This document shows positions 8,011-15,916 of a stretch of DNA of 64,000 bases, piece by piece (positions within the stretch are counted from its first letter, which is position 1; the number at the start of each line of letters is the position of its first letter). Source of the DNA: Longispora fulva. Its GTDB lineage: Bacteria > Actinomycetota > Actinomycetes > Mycobacteriales > Micromonosporaceae. The stretch covers positions 3,906,001 to 3,970,000 of the forward strand of contig NZ_JADOUF010000001.1 in the NCBI RefSeq assembly GCF_015751905.1. Direction: 5' to 3'. The notes under the pieces were generated by a model that worked only from the letters and a program-made list of their open reading frames with translations, had not been told where the DNA came from and did no database searches. A program made the translations under genes and the position numbers.

Positions 8011-8016
8011 TACCGT
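8011..8016 (+). promoter_or_regulatory. -10 box of LAL regulator gene
   Basis: TACCGT lies six bases before the ATG at 8023 and no Shine-Dalgarno is visible, which fits a leaderless transcript. No convincing -35 is seen at 17 bp. Confidence 0.4.
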
Positions 8017-8022
8017 GCCACC

Positions 8023-10926
8023 ATGGTGAGCACCTCCTCCGTCGTCGTGGGCCGCGAGACCGAACTGTCCCTGTTGGACGAACGGCTCCGGGCCGCCGGC
8101 CGGCGGGACTGCGACCCGGTGGTCCTCCTCGGCGAGGCCGGGATCGGCAAGTCCCGGCTGGTCGCCGAGTGCGCCGCCCTGGCGTTCGTCGCGGGGATGC
8201 CCGTGCTGCGCGGCCGCGGCGGCAGCAGGGGCGCGGCGATGCCGTTCCGCCCGCTGACCGAGGCGATGGCCTCCCTGTTCCGGATCACGGGCCCGCCCCG
8301 GGCGCCCGAGCTCGCGCCGTACCGGCCGGCGCTGGCCCGGCTGATCCCCGAGTGGCGCGACAGCGCGCGCCCCGCCGGCCCGGTGAACCTCGTCGACCTG
8401 TCCGAGGCCGTGCTCCGGCTGCTGGGGGTCGTCGGCGGGGACACCGGCTGCCTGATGGTCCTGGAGGACGTGCACGACGCGGACGCCGAGTCCCTCGCGG
8501 TGATCGAGTACCTGATGGACAACATCGCCGGGATGCCCGTTCTGCTGCTGCTGAGCCAGCGGCCGCTGCCGGGTCCGCCGCTCGCCCTGGTCCGCGAGGC
8601 CGCCCGCCGCAGGACGGCCACCCTGCTCGAGTTGGCTCCCCTCACCGGGGACCAGACCCGGGCGCTGGCGGCGCACTGCCTGGAGGCCGGGCCCGGGCAG
8701 GTGCCCGAGCAGGTGCTCGACCGGCTGGTCCGGCACGCCGACGGCAACCCGTTCGTCATCGAGGAACTTCTCGGCGCGATGACCGACTCGGGCGCGCTGC
8801 GCCGGGTGCGCACCGCCGACGGCCGGCCCGGCTGGCGTCTCGACGGCGACCTCGGCCCGCAGATCCCCGACACCGTGGTGCGCGGCATCGCCGAGCGGGT
8901 GGACCGGCTCGGACCCGCCGGGCGGGAGCTGCTCGAGGCCGCCGCAGTCCTCGGCCACCGGTTCTCGCTGTCGACGTTGCAGGCCACCACCGGCCTGGAG
9001 GACCGCCAGCTCCTCAGTCACATCCGCGCGGCCGCCGACCTGCGGCTGATCGCCCCGGACACGGCCCCCGGCGACTGGTACGCCTTCCGGCACGCCCTCA
9101 CCGCCGAGGCGCTGCTCAGCACCCTCATGCCGGTCGAGCGGAGCGCACTGTCCCGCCGGGCCGCCGAGGCCGTGGAGCGGGCCGGCGTCGACGAGGACGC
9201 CCCGTTCGCGGCGGAACTGTGGCTGGCGGCCGGCGAGTCCGGCGCGGCGGCCCGACTGCTGGGCGCGGCCGGCCGGCGCACCCTGGCCATCGGGGCCAGC
9301 ACCTCCGCGGTGGCCCTCCTGCGCCGGGCCCACGCCCTGAGCCCCGCCGACGGGTACGCCACGCCCCTGGTCGAGGCCCTCGCGGACGCCGGCCTGTCCG
9401 ACGAGGCGTTCGCCCTGGCGGCGACCCTGCCCCCGGCCGGGCGGAGCACCCCGGAACGCGAGCACCGCGCGGCCCTGCACACCACGCTGGCCTGGGCGGC
9501 GGTGACCTCCGGCCGGTACGACGAGGCGGAGCGGCAGGCCGGGGCCGCGCGGACCATCCTCGGTCCCGACCCCCGGCCGGTCAGCCTGGCCGCGATCGAC
9601 GTGGTGGCGGCGCGGCTGCTGATGGAGGTGCCGGGGCCGGGGCCCGACCAGCACGTCCGGGCCGAGGCCCTGGCGCGGGGCGCCGCCGACGTGGCGGAGG
9701 CGGCGGCCCTGCCCGAGGTGGCCTGCCGCGCCTGGCAACTGCTCGCCGGCCTGGCCCGCCGGGACGGTTACGAGGAGGGCGACCGCTGCCTGGAGCGGAT
9801 GTTGGACATCGCCGAACGGCACGCCCTGCCGGCCTGGCGGATGCAGGCGCTCCTGCGGCTCGGGGTGAACGAGTTCCTCCGCACCGGCGAGTCCGCCCGC
9901 CTCGAACAGGCCCGGCTCGCGGCCGGGGAGCTCGGCGCGATCGTGCTCGGCACCTCCCTCGACGTGAACCTGGGCCTGCAGCACGTGCTCCGCGGCGACT
10001 ATCCGGCGGCGACCGCCGCGGCCGACCGGTGCGAGCGGGCCACGCTGCGGATGGGCAATCCCGGCGAGCACCGGTCGGTGCTGCTCACCCGCGCCGCCCT
10101 GGCCGCGCACCAGGGGCAGCGTCGGCTGATGGAGTACGAGCTGGCCCGGTTCGAGCAGCACGGCGGGGACCGGTCGCCGCACCGGGCGCTGCTGTTCGGC
10201 CTCGTCCGGGCGGTGTGCGCGCTGCTGGAGGAGAACCACGCGCTGGCCGCCGACGAGCTCGACCGCGCCCTGGAGTGGGAGCTGCGCCATCCGACGGTCT
10301 ACTACCTGGCCGGCCGGTACGGGCTGCGGGTGCTGGTCGAGGTGCTCGCCGGCCGGGCCGGTCAGGCCGAGCACGACGAGATCGCGGCGGCGCCGGCGGC
10401 CCGGCTGCGGTGGAACCGGCAGTTCCTGTTGTTCGCAGGGGCGGTGCTGGCCGGCCGGGCCGGGCGCGCCGCGGAGGCGACCGCCCTGTTCGAGGCGGCG
10501 TGCGAGGCCGCAGCCCCGTTCCCGATGGCCGGACACCTGGGCCGCCGGCTGGTGGCGGAGGCCGCGGTCACGGACGGCTGGGAGGCACCGGTGTCCGCCC
10601 TGCGCGCCGCGGAGGAGTACTTCCACGCGGCCGGGGTGCCGGCGGTGACCAACGCGTGCCGGGGCCTGCTGCGCCGACTGGGCGCCGGGGCCGCCCAACG
10701 CCGGACCGGCCGGGACCGCATTCCGCCGACCCTGCTCCTGCAGGGTGTCACCGTGCGCGAGTTCGAGGTGCTGGAGCTGCTCGGCGAGCACCCGGGGAAC
10801 CAGAGTCTGGCCCAGGTGCTGTTCATCTCCCCCCGTACCGTCGAGAAGCACGTCGGGAACCTGCTGACCAAGACCGGCCTCCCCGACCGCGCCGCCCTCA
10901 CGGCCTACGCCAGGTCCCTCGACTAG
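8023..10926 (+). CDS. LuxR-family LAL transcriptional regulator (AAA + HTH)
   Basis: A 967-aa large ATP-binding LuxR (LAL) regulator. Walker A GEAGIGKS is at residues 37-44, Walker B is CLMVLEDVHDAD near 145-156, a long middle region is MalT-like helical repeat, and the C-terminal ~65 residues are a LuxR HTH (TVREFEVLELLGEHPGN, then SPRTVEKHVGNLL). Such proteins are usually pathway activators in actinomycete secondary-metabolite clusters, so it likely controls the adjacent RiPP genes. The stop overlaps the stop of the convergent acylase gene: both use the palindrome CTAG at 10923-10926, leaving no room for a separate terminator. Confidence 0.9.
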   Translation: MVSTSSVVVGRETELSLLDERLRAAGRRDCDPVVLLGEAGIGKSRLVAECAALAFVAGMPVLRGRGGSRGAAMPFRPLTEAMASLFRITGPPRAPELAPYRPALARLIPEWRDSARPAGPVNLVDLSEAVLRLLGVVGGDTGCLMVLEDVHDADAESLAVIEYLMDNIAGMPVLLLLSQRPLPGPPLALVREAARRRTATLLELAPLTGDQTRALAAHCLEAGPGQVPEQVLDRLVRHADGNPFVIEELLGAMTDSGALRRVRTADGRPGWRLDGDLGPQIPDTVVRGIAERVDRLGPAGRELLEAAAVLGHRFSLSTLQATTGLEDRQLLSHIRAAADLRLIAPDTAPGDWYAFRHALTAEALLSTLMPVERSALSRRAAEAVERAGVDEDAPFAAELWLAAGESGAAARLLGAAGRRTLAIGASTSAVALLRRAHALSPADGYATPLVEALADAGLSDEAFALAATLPPAGRSTPEREHRAALHTTLAWAAVTSGRYDEAERQAGAARTILGPDPRPVSLAAIDVVAARLLMEVPGPGPDQHVRAEALARGAADVAEAAALPEVACRAWQLLAGLARRDGYEEGDRCLERMLDIAERHALPAWRMQALLRLGVNEFLRTGESARLEQARLAAGELGAIVLGTSLDVNLGLQHVLRGDYPAATAAADRCERATLRMGNPGEHRSVLLTRAALAAHQGQRRLMEYELARFEQHGGDRSPHRALLFGLVRAVCALLEENHALAADELDRALEWELRHPTVYYLAGRYGLRVLVEVLAGRAGQAEHDEIAAAPAARLRWNRQFLLFAGAVLAGRAGRAAEATALFEAACEAAAPFPMAGHLGRRLVAEAAVTDGWEAPVSALRAAEEYFHAAGVPAVTNACRGLLRRLGAGAAQRRTGRDRIPPTLLLQGVTVREFEVLELLGEHPGNQSLAQVLFISPRTVEKHVGNLLTKTGLPDRAALTAYARSLD

Positions 10927-13373
10927 GGGCGCAGCACCTGGGTGGACGCGGCCTCCCTGCGGATGGTGGCCTCGTTCCAGCGCATCGGCAGGTCCTGGCC
11001 CTTCTGCCACAGCGGGAACTGGTCGTCGTAGTGCTCGTCGAACGCGTGCCCAGAGTTCCCGGTCAGCTGCACCCACCGCGACGCGTCCAGGTCGGACATG
11101 TCCACGATCATGCGCATCGACGGCACGGCGGTGACCTCGTACCCGTCGGGGGCGTCCCAGCCCGTCGCGTTCGGGATCCCGCCGCCACCGGCCACCGGGA
11201 ACGGCCCCCGGTTGAACAGCCACTCGATCGGCCCGATCCCGGACTTGCCGAACGTCTGGTTGGTCAGGGTCAGGGTGTGCAGGTCACCCCACCGCCACGC
11301 CTTCGGATCCTTGCCGAACCGCTCGGTCAGCTCGCGCTCGGCGTCGGCCATCGCGGCGGCGAGGATGTCCTGCTGCGACTCCACGGCCGGGGTCCGCTTG
11401 TCGTCCCACCACGGCGACGCCGGGTCCGCGAGGAGACTGCGCATGACCTCGAAGTACCGTTCCCCGCCGTTGGGGGCGTGTTCGGTGCCGAGTTCGTCGA
11501 AGGTGTGCGCCATCAGCGCCCGCCACGTCGCGTTGTAGAACGCCGCCGGTGCGGAGTCGGCCGGCTGCTGGAAGTCCCAGCCCTTCAGGAGATCCCGAGC
11601 CGGCGAGGACCCGGGCACCGCGAGCAGCTTGGGAACGACGGCTTCGGCCCCGCCGTTGCGGTTGTCGAACTGGATCCGGCCGATCGCCGCGGCGTCCAGC
11701 TTGTCCGAGGCGAGCAGCAGGTCGGTGATCCGCTGCGACCGGTACCCGAAGGCCCAGTCGTGGGTGAGCATCCGGGGATAGCCGGCCCCGATCACCTCCT
11801 GGTTGGCGGTCACCACATAACCCCGCGCCGGGTTGTACTCGTTCGGCAGCTCCGCGAACGGGATGAACGACTTCCAGTCGTAGTCGGACTCCCAGCCCGG
11901 GGCCGGGTAGCGCCCGTCGCCCTTGCCCCGTACCGGCACCCGCCCCGGGGCCTGGTAGCCGATGTTGCCGTCCACGTCGGCGTACACGATGTTCTGGGAG
12001 GGCACCTCGAACTTCGACGCCGCCGTGCGGAACGATTCCCAGTCCGACGCCCGGTCGATCGCGAACAACGCGTCGATGGTGTGCCCGGGGTCCAGCGCCG
12101 TCCACCGCAACGCCATGCCGTACACGCCGGCGGCCGTGGCCATCTCCTTCGACGTGTCCGACATCAACGGCCCGTGCTTGGTGCTGCGCACCGTGATGGT
12201 CACCGGATCGCCACCGGCGACCTTGAGCACCTCGGTGCGCTTGTCCAGGTCCAGCCACTGGCCGTCGACCTGGTACCGGTCGCCGTCGAGCTTCTCGAGG
12301 TAGAGGTCCGTGACATCCGGGTCGAGGTTCGTGAAGCCCCAGGCGATCCGCCCGTTGTGGCCGATCACGACCCCGGGGACGCCGGAGAAGGTGAATCCGG
12401 CGACGTCGAAACCGCAGGAGGGACAGTGCAGTCCCATCTGGTACCAGATGCCCGGCATCGACGGGGACAGGTGCGGGTCGTTGGCCAGCATCGGCTTGCC
12501 CGACTTCGTCCGGCTCCCGGCCACCACCCACGAGTTGGAGCCGATCCCGTCGGCGTCGAGCCCGGTGGCCCTGGTCGCGGCGGCCACCTTCTCGATCCCC
12601 TCGGACAGGTCCCGGATCAGCGACCGGGGAGCCGGGGGCGGCGGCTCCGCCGTGTACCGCCCGTCGGCCACCGTGCCGGCGGTCGGCACGATCGGGGCGT
12701 GCCGCGCCTCCGGGTACGCCGGATACAGCTCCTCGACCCGCGCCCGGTCCATCCCGCCGGCCGTCAACTGCGCCCGGGTCAGCTCGTCGTCCATGTTGCC
12801 CCGCAGGTCCCACGCCATCGCCTTGAGCCAGGCGAGGCTGTCCACCGGGCTCCACTTCTCGATGACGTAGTCGCCGTTCTGCAACCCCAGGACGGAGTAC
12901 TCCAGGCTCGCGGTGCCGGCGTCGTGGTCGGCGAGCCAGGTGTTGACCCCGGCGGCGTACGCGTCGAGGAAGCCCCTGGTCTCCGGCGTCGCCGCCGCGT
13001 ACTCCGCCTCGGCGACCCGCCGCCACCCCATCGTCCGCAGGTACTTGTCCGTGTCGACCTGCCCGGCCCCGAACAGCTCCGCCAGCCGGCCGGCCGTGAC
13101 GTGCCGGCGGAAGTCCATCTCCCAGAACCGCTCCGTGGCGTGCAGGTAGCCCTGGGCGCGGAACAGGTCGCCGGAGGTGGTCGCGTAGACCTGGGGAATG
13201 CCGTGCGCATCCCACCGGACCGTGACCGGCGCGCTCAGCCCTGCCAGTCTCAGGTCGCCGGACCGTTCCGCCAGGGGCCGGCGCACGGTCCAGAACACGT
13301 AGCCGGCACCGGCCAGCACGAGCACCAGCACCGCGACCAGCGACCACAGCAGGACTCTGCGAAGCTTCCTCAT
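10923..13373 (-). CDS. Penicillin acylase family protein (Ntn hydrolase, secreted/anchored)
   Basis: An 816-aa protein. Residues ~6-27 form a signal/anchor segment (VLLWSLVAVLVLVLAGAGYV) after a basic start. The alpha-chain region (HGIPQVYATTSGDLFRAQGYLHATERFWEMD, given as HGIPQVYA and LHATERFWEMD blocks) is typical of the family. The maturation nucleophile is Ser 279 in GSNSWVV, followed by LANDPHL and a beta chain ending in a block with SGHAFDEHYDDQ. These enzymes cut themselves at that Ser and hydrolyse amide bonds of beta-lactams, acyl-homoserine lactones or lipopeptide acyl chains. The substrate is unknown. The upstream gap to 13556 holds the divergent exonuclease promoter. Confidence 0.88.
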   Translation of the reverse strand: MRKLRRVLLWSLVAVLVLVLAGAGYVFWTVRRPLAERSGDLRLAGLSAPVTVRWDAHGIPQVYATTSGDLFRAQGYLHATERFWEMDFRRHVTAGRLAELFGAGQVDTDKYLRTMGWRRVAEAEYAAATPETRGFLDAYAAGVNTWLADHDAGTASLEYSVLGLQNGDYVIEKWSPVDSLAWLKAMAWDLRGNMDDELTRAQLTAGGMDRARVEELYPAYPEARHAPIVPTAGTVADGRYTAEPPPPAPRSLIRDLSEGIEKVAAATRATGLDADGIGSNSWVVAGSRTKSGKPMLANDPHLSPSMPGIWYQMGLHCPSCGFDVAGFTFSGVPGVVIGHNGRIAWGFTNLDPDVTDLYLEKLDGDRYQVDGQWLDLDKRTEVLKVAGGDPVTITVRSTKHGPLMSDTSKEMATAAGVYGMALRWTALDPGHTIDALFAIDRASDWESFRTAASKFEVPSQNIVYADVDGNIGYQAPGRVPVRGKGDGRYPAPGWESDYDWKSFIPFAELPNEYNPARGYVVTANQEVIGAGYPRMLTHDWAFGYRSQRITDLLLASDKLDAAAIGRIQFDNRNGGAEAVVPKLLAVPGSSPARDLLKGWDFQQPADSAPAAFYNATWRALMAHTFDELGTEHAPNGGERYFEVMRSLLADPASPWWDDKRTPAVESQQDILAAAMADAERELTERFGKDPKAWRWGDLHTLTLTNQTFGKSGIGPIEWLFNRGPFPVAGGGGIPNATGWDAPDGYEVTAVPSMRMIVDMSDLDASRWVQLTGNSGHAFDEHYDDQFPLWQKGQDLPMRWNEATIRREAASTQVLRP

Positions 13374-13519
13374 GTCGCCGGATCGTACGCGCCCCGGTGC
13401 CCCGCCGGGAGACTCCGCGAACCCGCTTCCCGCGCCCGGCCGCGGTCGCGAGGCCCGCCGGCCGCAGCCCCGGACCCGGAGCCGTGACCGGTTGGCCGCC
13501 GTGCCCCGGCCCGGGAGAC

Positions 13520-13548
13520 GTGAACGTGTCGGACCCAGCCTCTAGGGT
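13520..13548 (+). promoter_or_regulatory. Promoter of the exonuclease gene (leaderless type)
   Basis: GTGAAC (13520-13525), a 17-bp spacer and TAGGGT (13543-13548) lie seven bases before the ATG at 13556. This suggests transcription starts at or next to the start codon. Confidence 0.45.
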
Positions 13549-13555
13549 GGGAGCC

Positions 13556-14452
13556 ATGGCCGCACCGCTACTCGCCCTGGACGCCCCGAGCCTGTACTAC
13601 CGGGCGTATTTCGGCGTTCCCGAGTCCATCACCGCCCCGGACGGCACCCCGGTCAACGCCGTGCGCGGGTTCCTCGACGCGCTGAGCACCCTGATCCGGG
13701 GCCGCGCGCCGGACAGGGTCGTGTGCGCGTTGGACTTCGACTGGCGGCCGGCGTGGCGGGTGGCGCTGCTGCCGTCGTACAAGGCGCACCGGGTGGTCGA
13801 TGAGGAGCTCAACGCCGAGGCGACCCCCGACACCCTGTCCCCGCAGGTCCCGATCCTGCTGGACATCCTGGCGGCGCTGGGCGTCCCGGCCATCGGCTCG
13901 GCCGGCTTCGAGGCCGACGACGTGCTCGGCACCCTGGCAGCCCGGGGCCCGGCCCCGGTCGAGGTCGTCACGGGCGACCGCGACCTGTTCCAGCTGATCG
14001 ACGACGGCGTCTCCGTGTTGTACGTGGGCCGGGGCGTCGCCAACCTCGAGGTCCTCGACGACGCGGCGGTCCGCGCCAGGTACGGCGTGCCGGCGGCGGC
14101 CTACGCCGACTTCGCGGTGCTGCGCGGCGACCCGAGCGACGGGCTGCCCGGGGTGGCCGGGGTGGGCGAGAAGACCGCCGCCAAGCTGATCACGGCCTAC
14201 GGCGACCTGGACGGCCTCCTCGCCCACGTGCATGAGCAGCCGAAGGGGCTGCAGGCCAAGCTGCTGGCCGCAACCGACTACCTCAAGGTCGCGCCGGCCG
14301 TGGTGCGGGTGGCCACCGACGTGGAGTTGCCGGAGTTCGACGCGACGTTGCCGAAGGAGCCGGTGGACCCGGAGGGCCTGGCCGCGCTCGCCGAGACGTG
14401 GGGCGTGACCGGGGCGGTCGGCCGGCTGACGACGGCGATGGCCCGCAACTAG
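13556..14452 (+). CDS. 5'-3' exonuclease (Pol I N-terminal / FEN-like)
   Basis: A 298-aa protein of the stand-alone 5'-3' exonuclease family. It shows PSLYYRAYFG, LPSYKAHR, the acidic GFEADDVLGTLA, VVTGDRDLFQL, and the helix-hairpin-helix GVAGVGEKTAAKLI. These are the metal ligands and DNA-binding arch of the nuclease that removes flaps and RNA primers. ATG 13556 was chosen because it precedes the conserved start and has a TANNNT box seven bases upstream. A homologue lies beside helY in mycobacteria, which matches its place here two genes from helY. Confidence 0.9.
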   Translation: MAAPLLALDAPSLYYRAYFGVPESITAPDGTPVNAVRGFLDALSTLIRGRAPDRVVCALDFDWRPAWRVALLPSYKAHRVVDEELNAEATPDTLSPQVPILLDILAALGVPAIGSAGFEADDVLGTLAARGPAPVEVVTGDRDLFQLIDDGVSVLYVGRGVANLEVLDDAAVRARYGVPAAAYADFAVLRGDPSDGLPGVAGVGEKTAAKLITAYGDLDGLLAHVHEQPKGLQAKLLAATDYLKVAPAVVRVATDVELPEFDATLPKEPVDPEGLAALAETWGVTGAVGRLTTAMARN

Positions 14453-14557
14453 TCACCAGGCCGCGCCGGACGGCGGACATGTCAGGGCCGCGTGCGGGCC
14501 GGCCCTGGGCGCGTGGACGGCTGGTGCGCGGGCACGCTGAGCCTGGACCCGCACGGA

Positions 14558-14592
14558 ACTGAGCCGCCGGGGAGGGTCGCCGGCGGCTCAGT
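14558..14592. terminator. Perfect 13-bp bidirectional terminator hairpin
   Basis: Arms 14558-14570 and 14580-14592 are perfectly complementary (ACTGAGCCGCCGG) with a 9-nt loop. It lies between the convergent exonuclease and serine protease genes, 13 bp past the latter's stop codon. Confidence 0.75.
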
Positions 14593-14605
14593 CGGATGGT
14601 GCGGT

Positions 14606-15649
14606 CTAGAAGACGGACACCCCGTAGACGCTGAGCGGCTCGGTGACCGGCTGGAAGAAGGTCGTGCCGCCCGACGAGCAGTTGCCGCTGCCGCCCGAGG
14701 TCAGGCCGAGCGCGGTGCCGCCGGAGTACAGCGACCCGCCACTGTCGCCGCCCTCGGCGCACACCGTCGTCTTGATCATCTGGTACACGGTGCCCTCGGC
14801 GTAGTTCACCGTCGCGTTGAGGCCGGTGACGGTGCCGCTGTGCACGCCGGTGGTGCTGCCCCGGCGGGACACCGACTGGCCCACGACCGCGTTGCCGGCG
14901 GCCGTGATGTCCACCGAGCCGACGGTGCCGGACTTGGTGACCGTCGTGTTGGTGTACTTCACGATCGCGTAGTCGTTGGTCGGGAAGCTGGTGCCCGTGC
15001 GGGTGCCCAGCGTCGTGGTGTGGCTGGAGTTGCTGTACCAGGTCGCGCCGAGGTTGCCGCAGTGCCCGGCGGTGAGGAAGTAGTACGTGCTGCCGCTGCG
15101 GACGTTGAAACCGAGCGAGCACCGGTAGCTGCTGGTGTAGATGGCGTCGCCGCCGGAGATCCGGGTGCTCAGCACGCCGGGGGCCGACTCCATCCGGGCA
15201 GCGTCGCCGAGCTTGGCGACCGCCGCCTTGAGCTGGGCGAGCTTGGCCCCGGTGACCGTACTGTCGGCGGACACCACGACCTGGTTGGTCATCGGGTCGG
15301 TCGCCCACGAGGTGCCGGGGATCCGGGCCTCCTGGTTGAGGAGGTTGGTCGCGGCGGCCAGTTGCGCGCCGCTGCGGCTGACGATCTGCGGCAGGGCCCC
15401 GGCCTCGTACACGGCTGCCGCCGCGTCGGCGTCGGTGACCGTGACGACCATCCGCCCGTTGCCGTCGACGTACGTGCCGGCCGACCGGTCGCCGAGGCTG
15501 GCGGCCAGGGAGTCGGTGGCCTGGGCGCCGAGCCCGGCGCGGATGCCGTAGTCGTCGGCGTGGGCGCCGGGGCCGGCCTGGGCGGTCATGCCCGGGACTA
15601 GGGCGGTCGCGACGAGCGCGCCGACAAAGAGGATTTTCGTGAGTCTCAC
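14606..15649 (-). CDS. Secreted alpha-lytic/streptogrisin-type serine protease (S1E) with propeptide
   Basis: A 347-aa preproenzyme. It starts at GTG 15649, with GGGAGG seven bases upstream, followed by [17 protein letters not shown], a Sec signal. A ~130-residue pro-domain precedes the mature enzyme, which probably begins near residue 164 ([11 protein letters not shown]). The catalytic triad is His 196 (TAGHC), Asp 226 (TNDYA) and Ser 303 (GGDSGGS), with paired cysteines (CSLGF / GHCG and VCAEGGD / NCSSG). Propeptide-dependent folding is the rule for this family. Role: extracellular protein degradation. Confidence 0.93.
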   Translation of the reverse strand: MRLTKILFVGALVATALVPGMTAQAGPGAHADDYGIRAGLGAQATDSLAASLGDRSAGTYVDGNGRMVVTVTDADAAAAVYEAGALPQIVSRSGAQLAAATNLLNQEARIPGTSWATDPMTNQVVVSADSTVTGAKLAQLKAAVAKLGDAARMESAPGVLSTRISGGDAIYTSSYRCSLGFNVRSGSTYYFLTAGHCGNLGATWYSNSSHTTTLGTRTGTSFPTNDYAIVKYTNTTVTKSGTVGSVDITAAGNAVVGQSVSRRGSTTGVHSGTVTGLNATVNYAEGTVYQMIKTTVCAEGGDSGGSLYSGGTALGLTSGGSGNCSSGGTTFFQPVTEPLSVYGVSVF

Positions 15650-15916
15650 AAGAGCCTCCCAGAGGGGTGAGGGCACACCGGACTCGCGCGGCACAAGGGA
15701 CAAATACCGAATCCGATGCTGAACCGTGATGGGGATGTTGCCATGCCGCAACACCCCCAACAAGGCGCACTCCCACCTCAGGGCAACACTGTGGACACCT
15801 GACCCCACAAGCTGGCCCAGGACATGATGAGTGTGAATGTTCGGGCTTCCATCGACGCTCGACGATCACGCCGGGACCGGCCGCGGGCCGACCCGACCGG
15901 CCGACCCGCGACGTCG
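15650..15916. other. 267-bp intergenic region upstream of the protease, downstream of helY
   Basis: It holds the protease upstream region (moderately AT-rich around 15690-15740, without a clear -35/-10) and the 3' flank of helY. No good gene, no strong hairpin and no repeat was seen. Confidence 0.5.

Noticed and set aside
10923-10926. Overlapping stops suggesting a frameshift or fusion of the LAL regulator and acylase genes
   Set aside because: They are convergent on opposite strands and simply share the palindrome CTAG as stop codons.
8169-13487. A very long plus-strand open frame across the LAL regulator and acylase genes
   Set aside because: It is a high-GC shadow: Arg/Pro/Gly-rich with no family likeness. 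The regulator and acylase frames carry all recognisable motifs.
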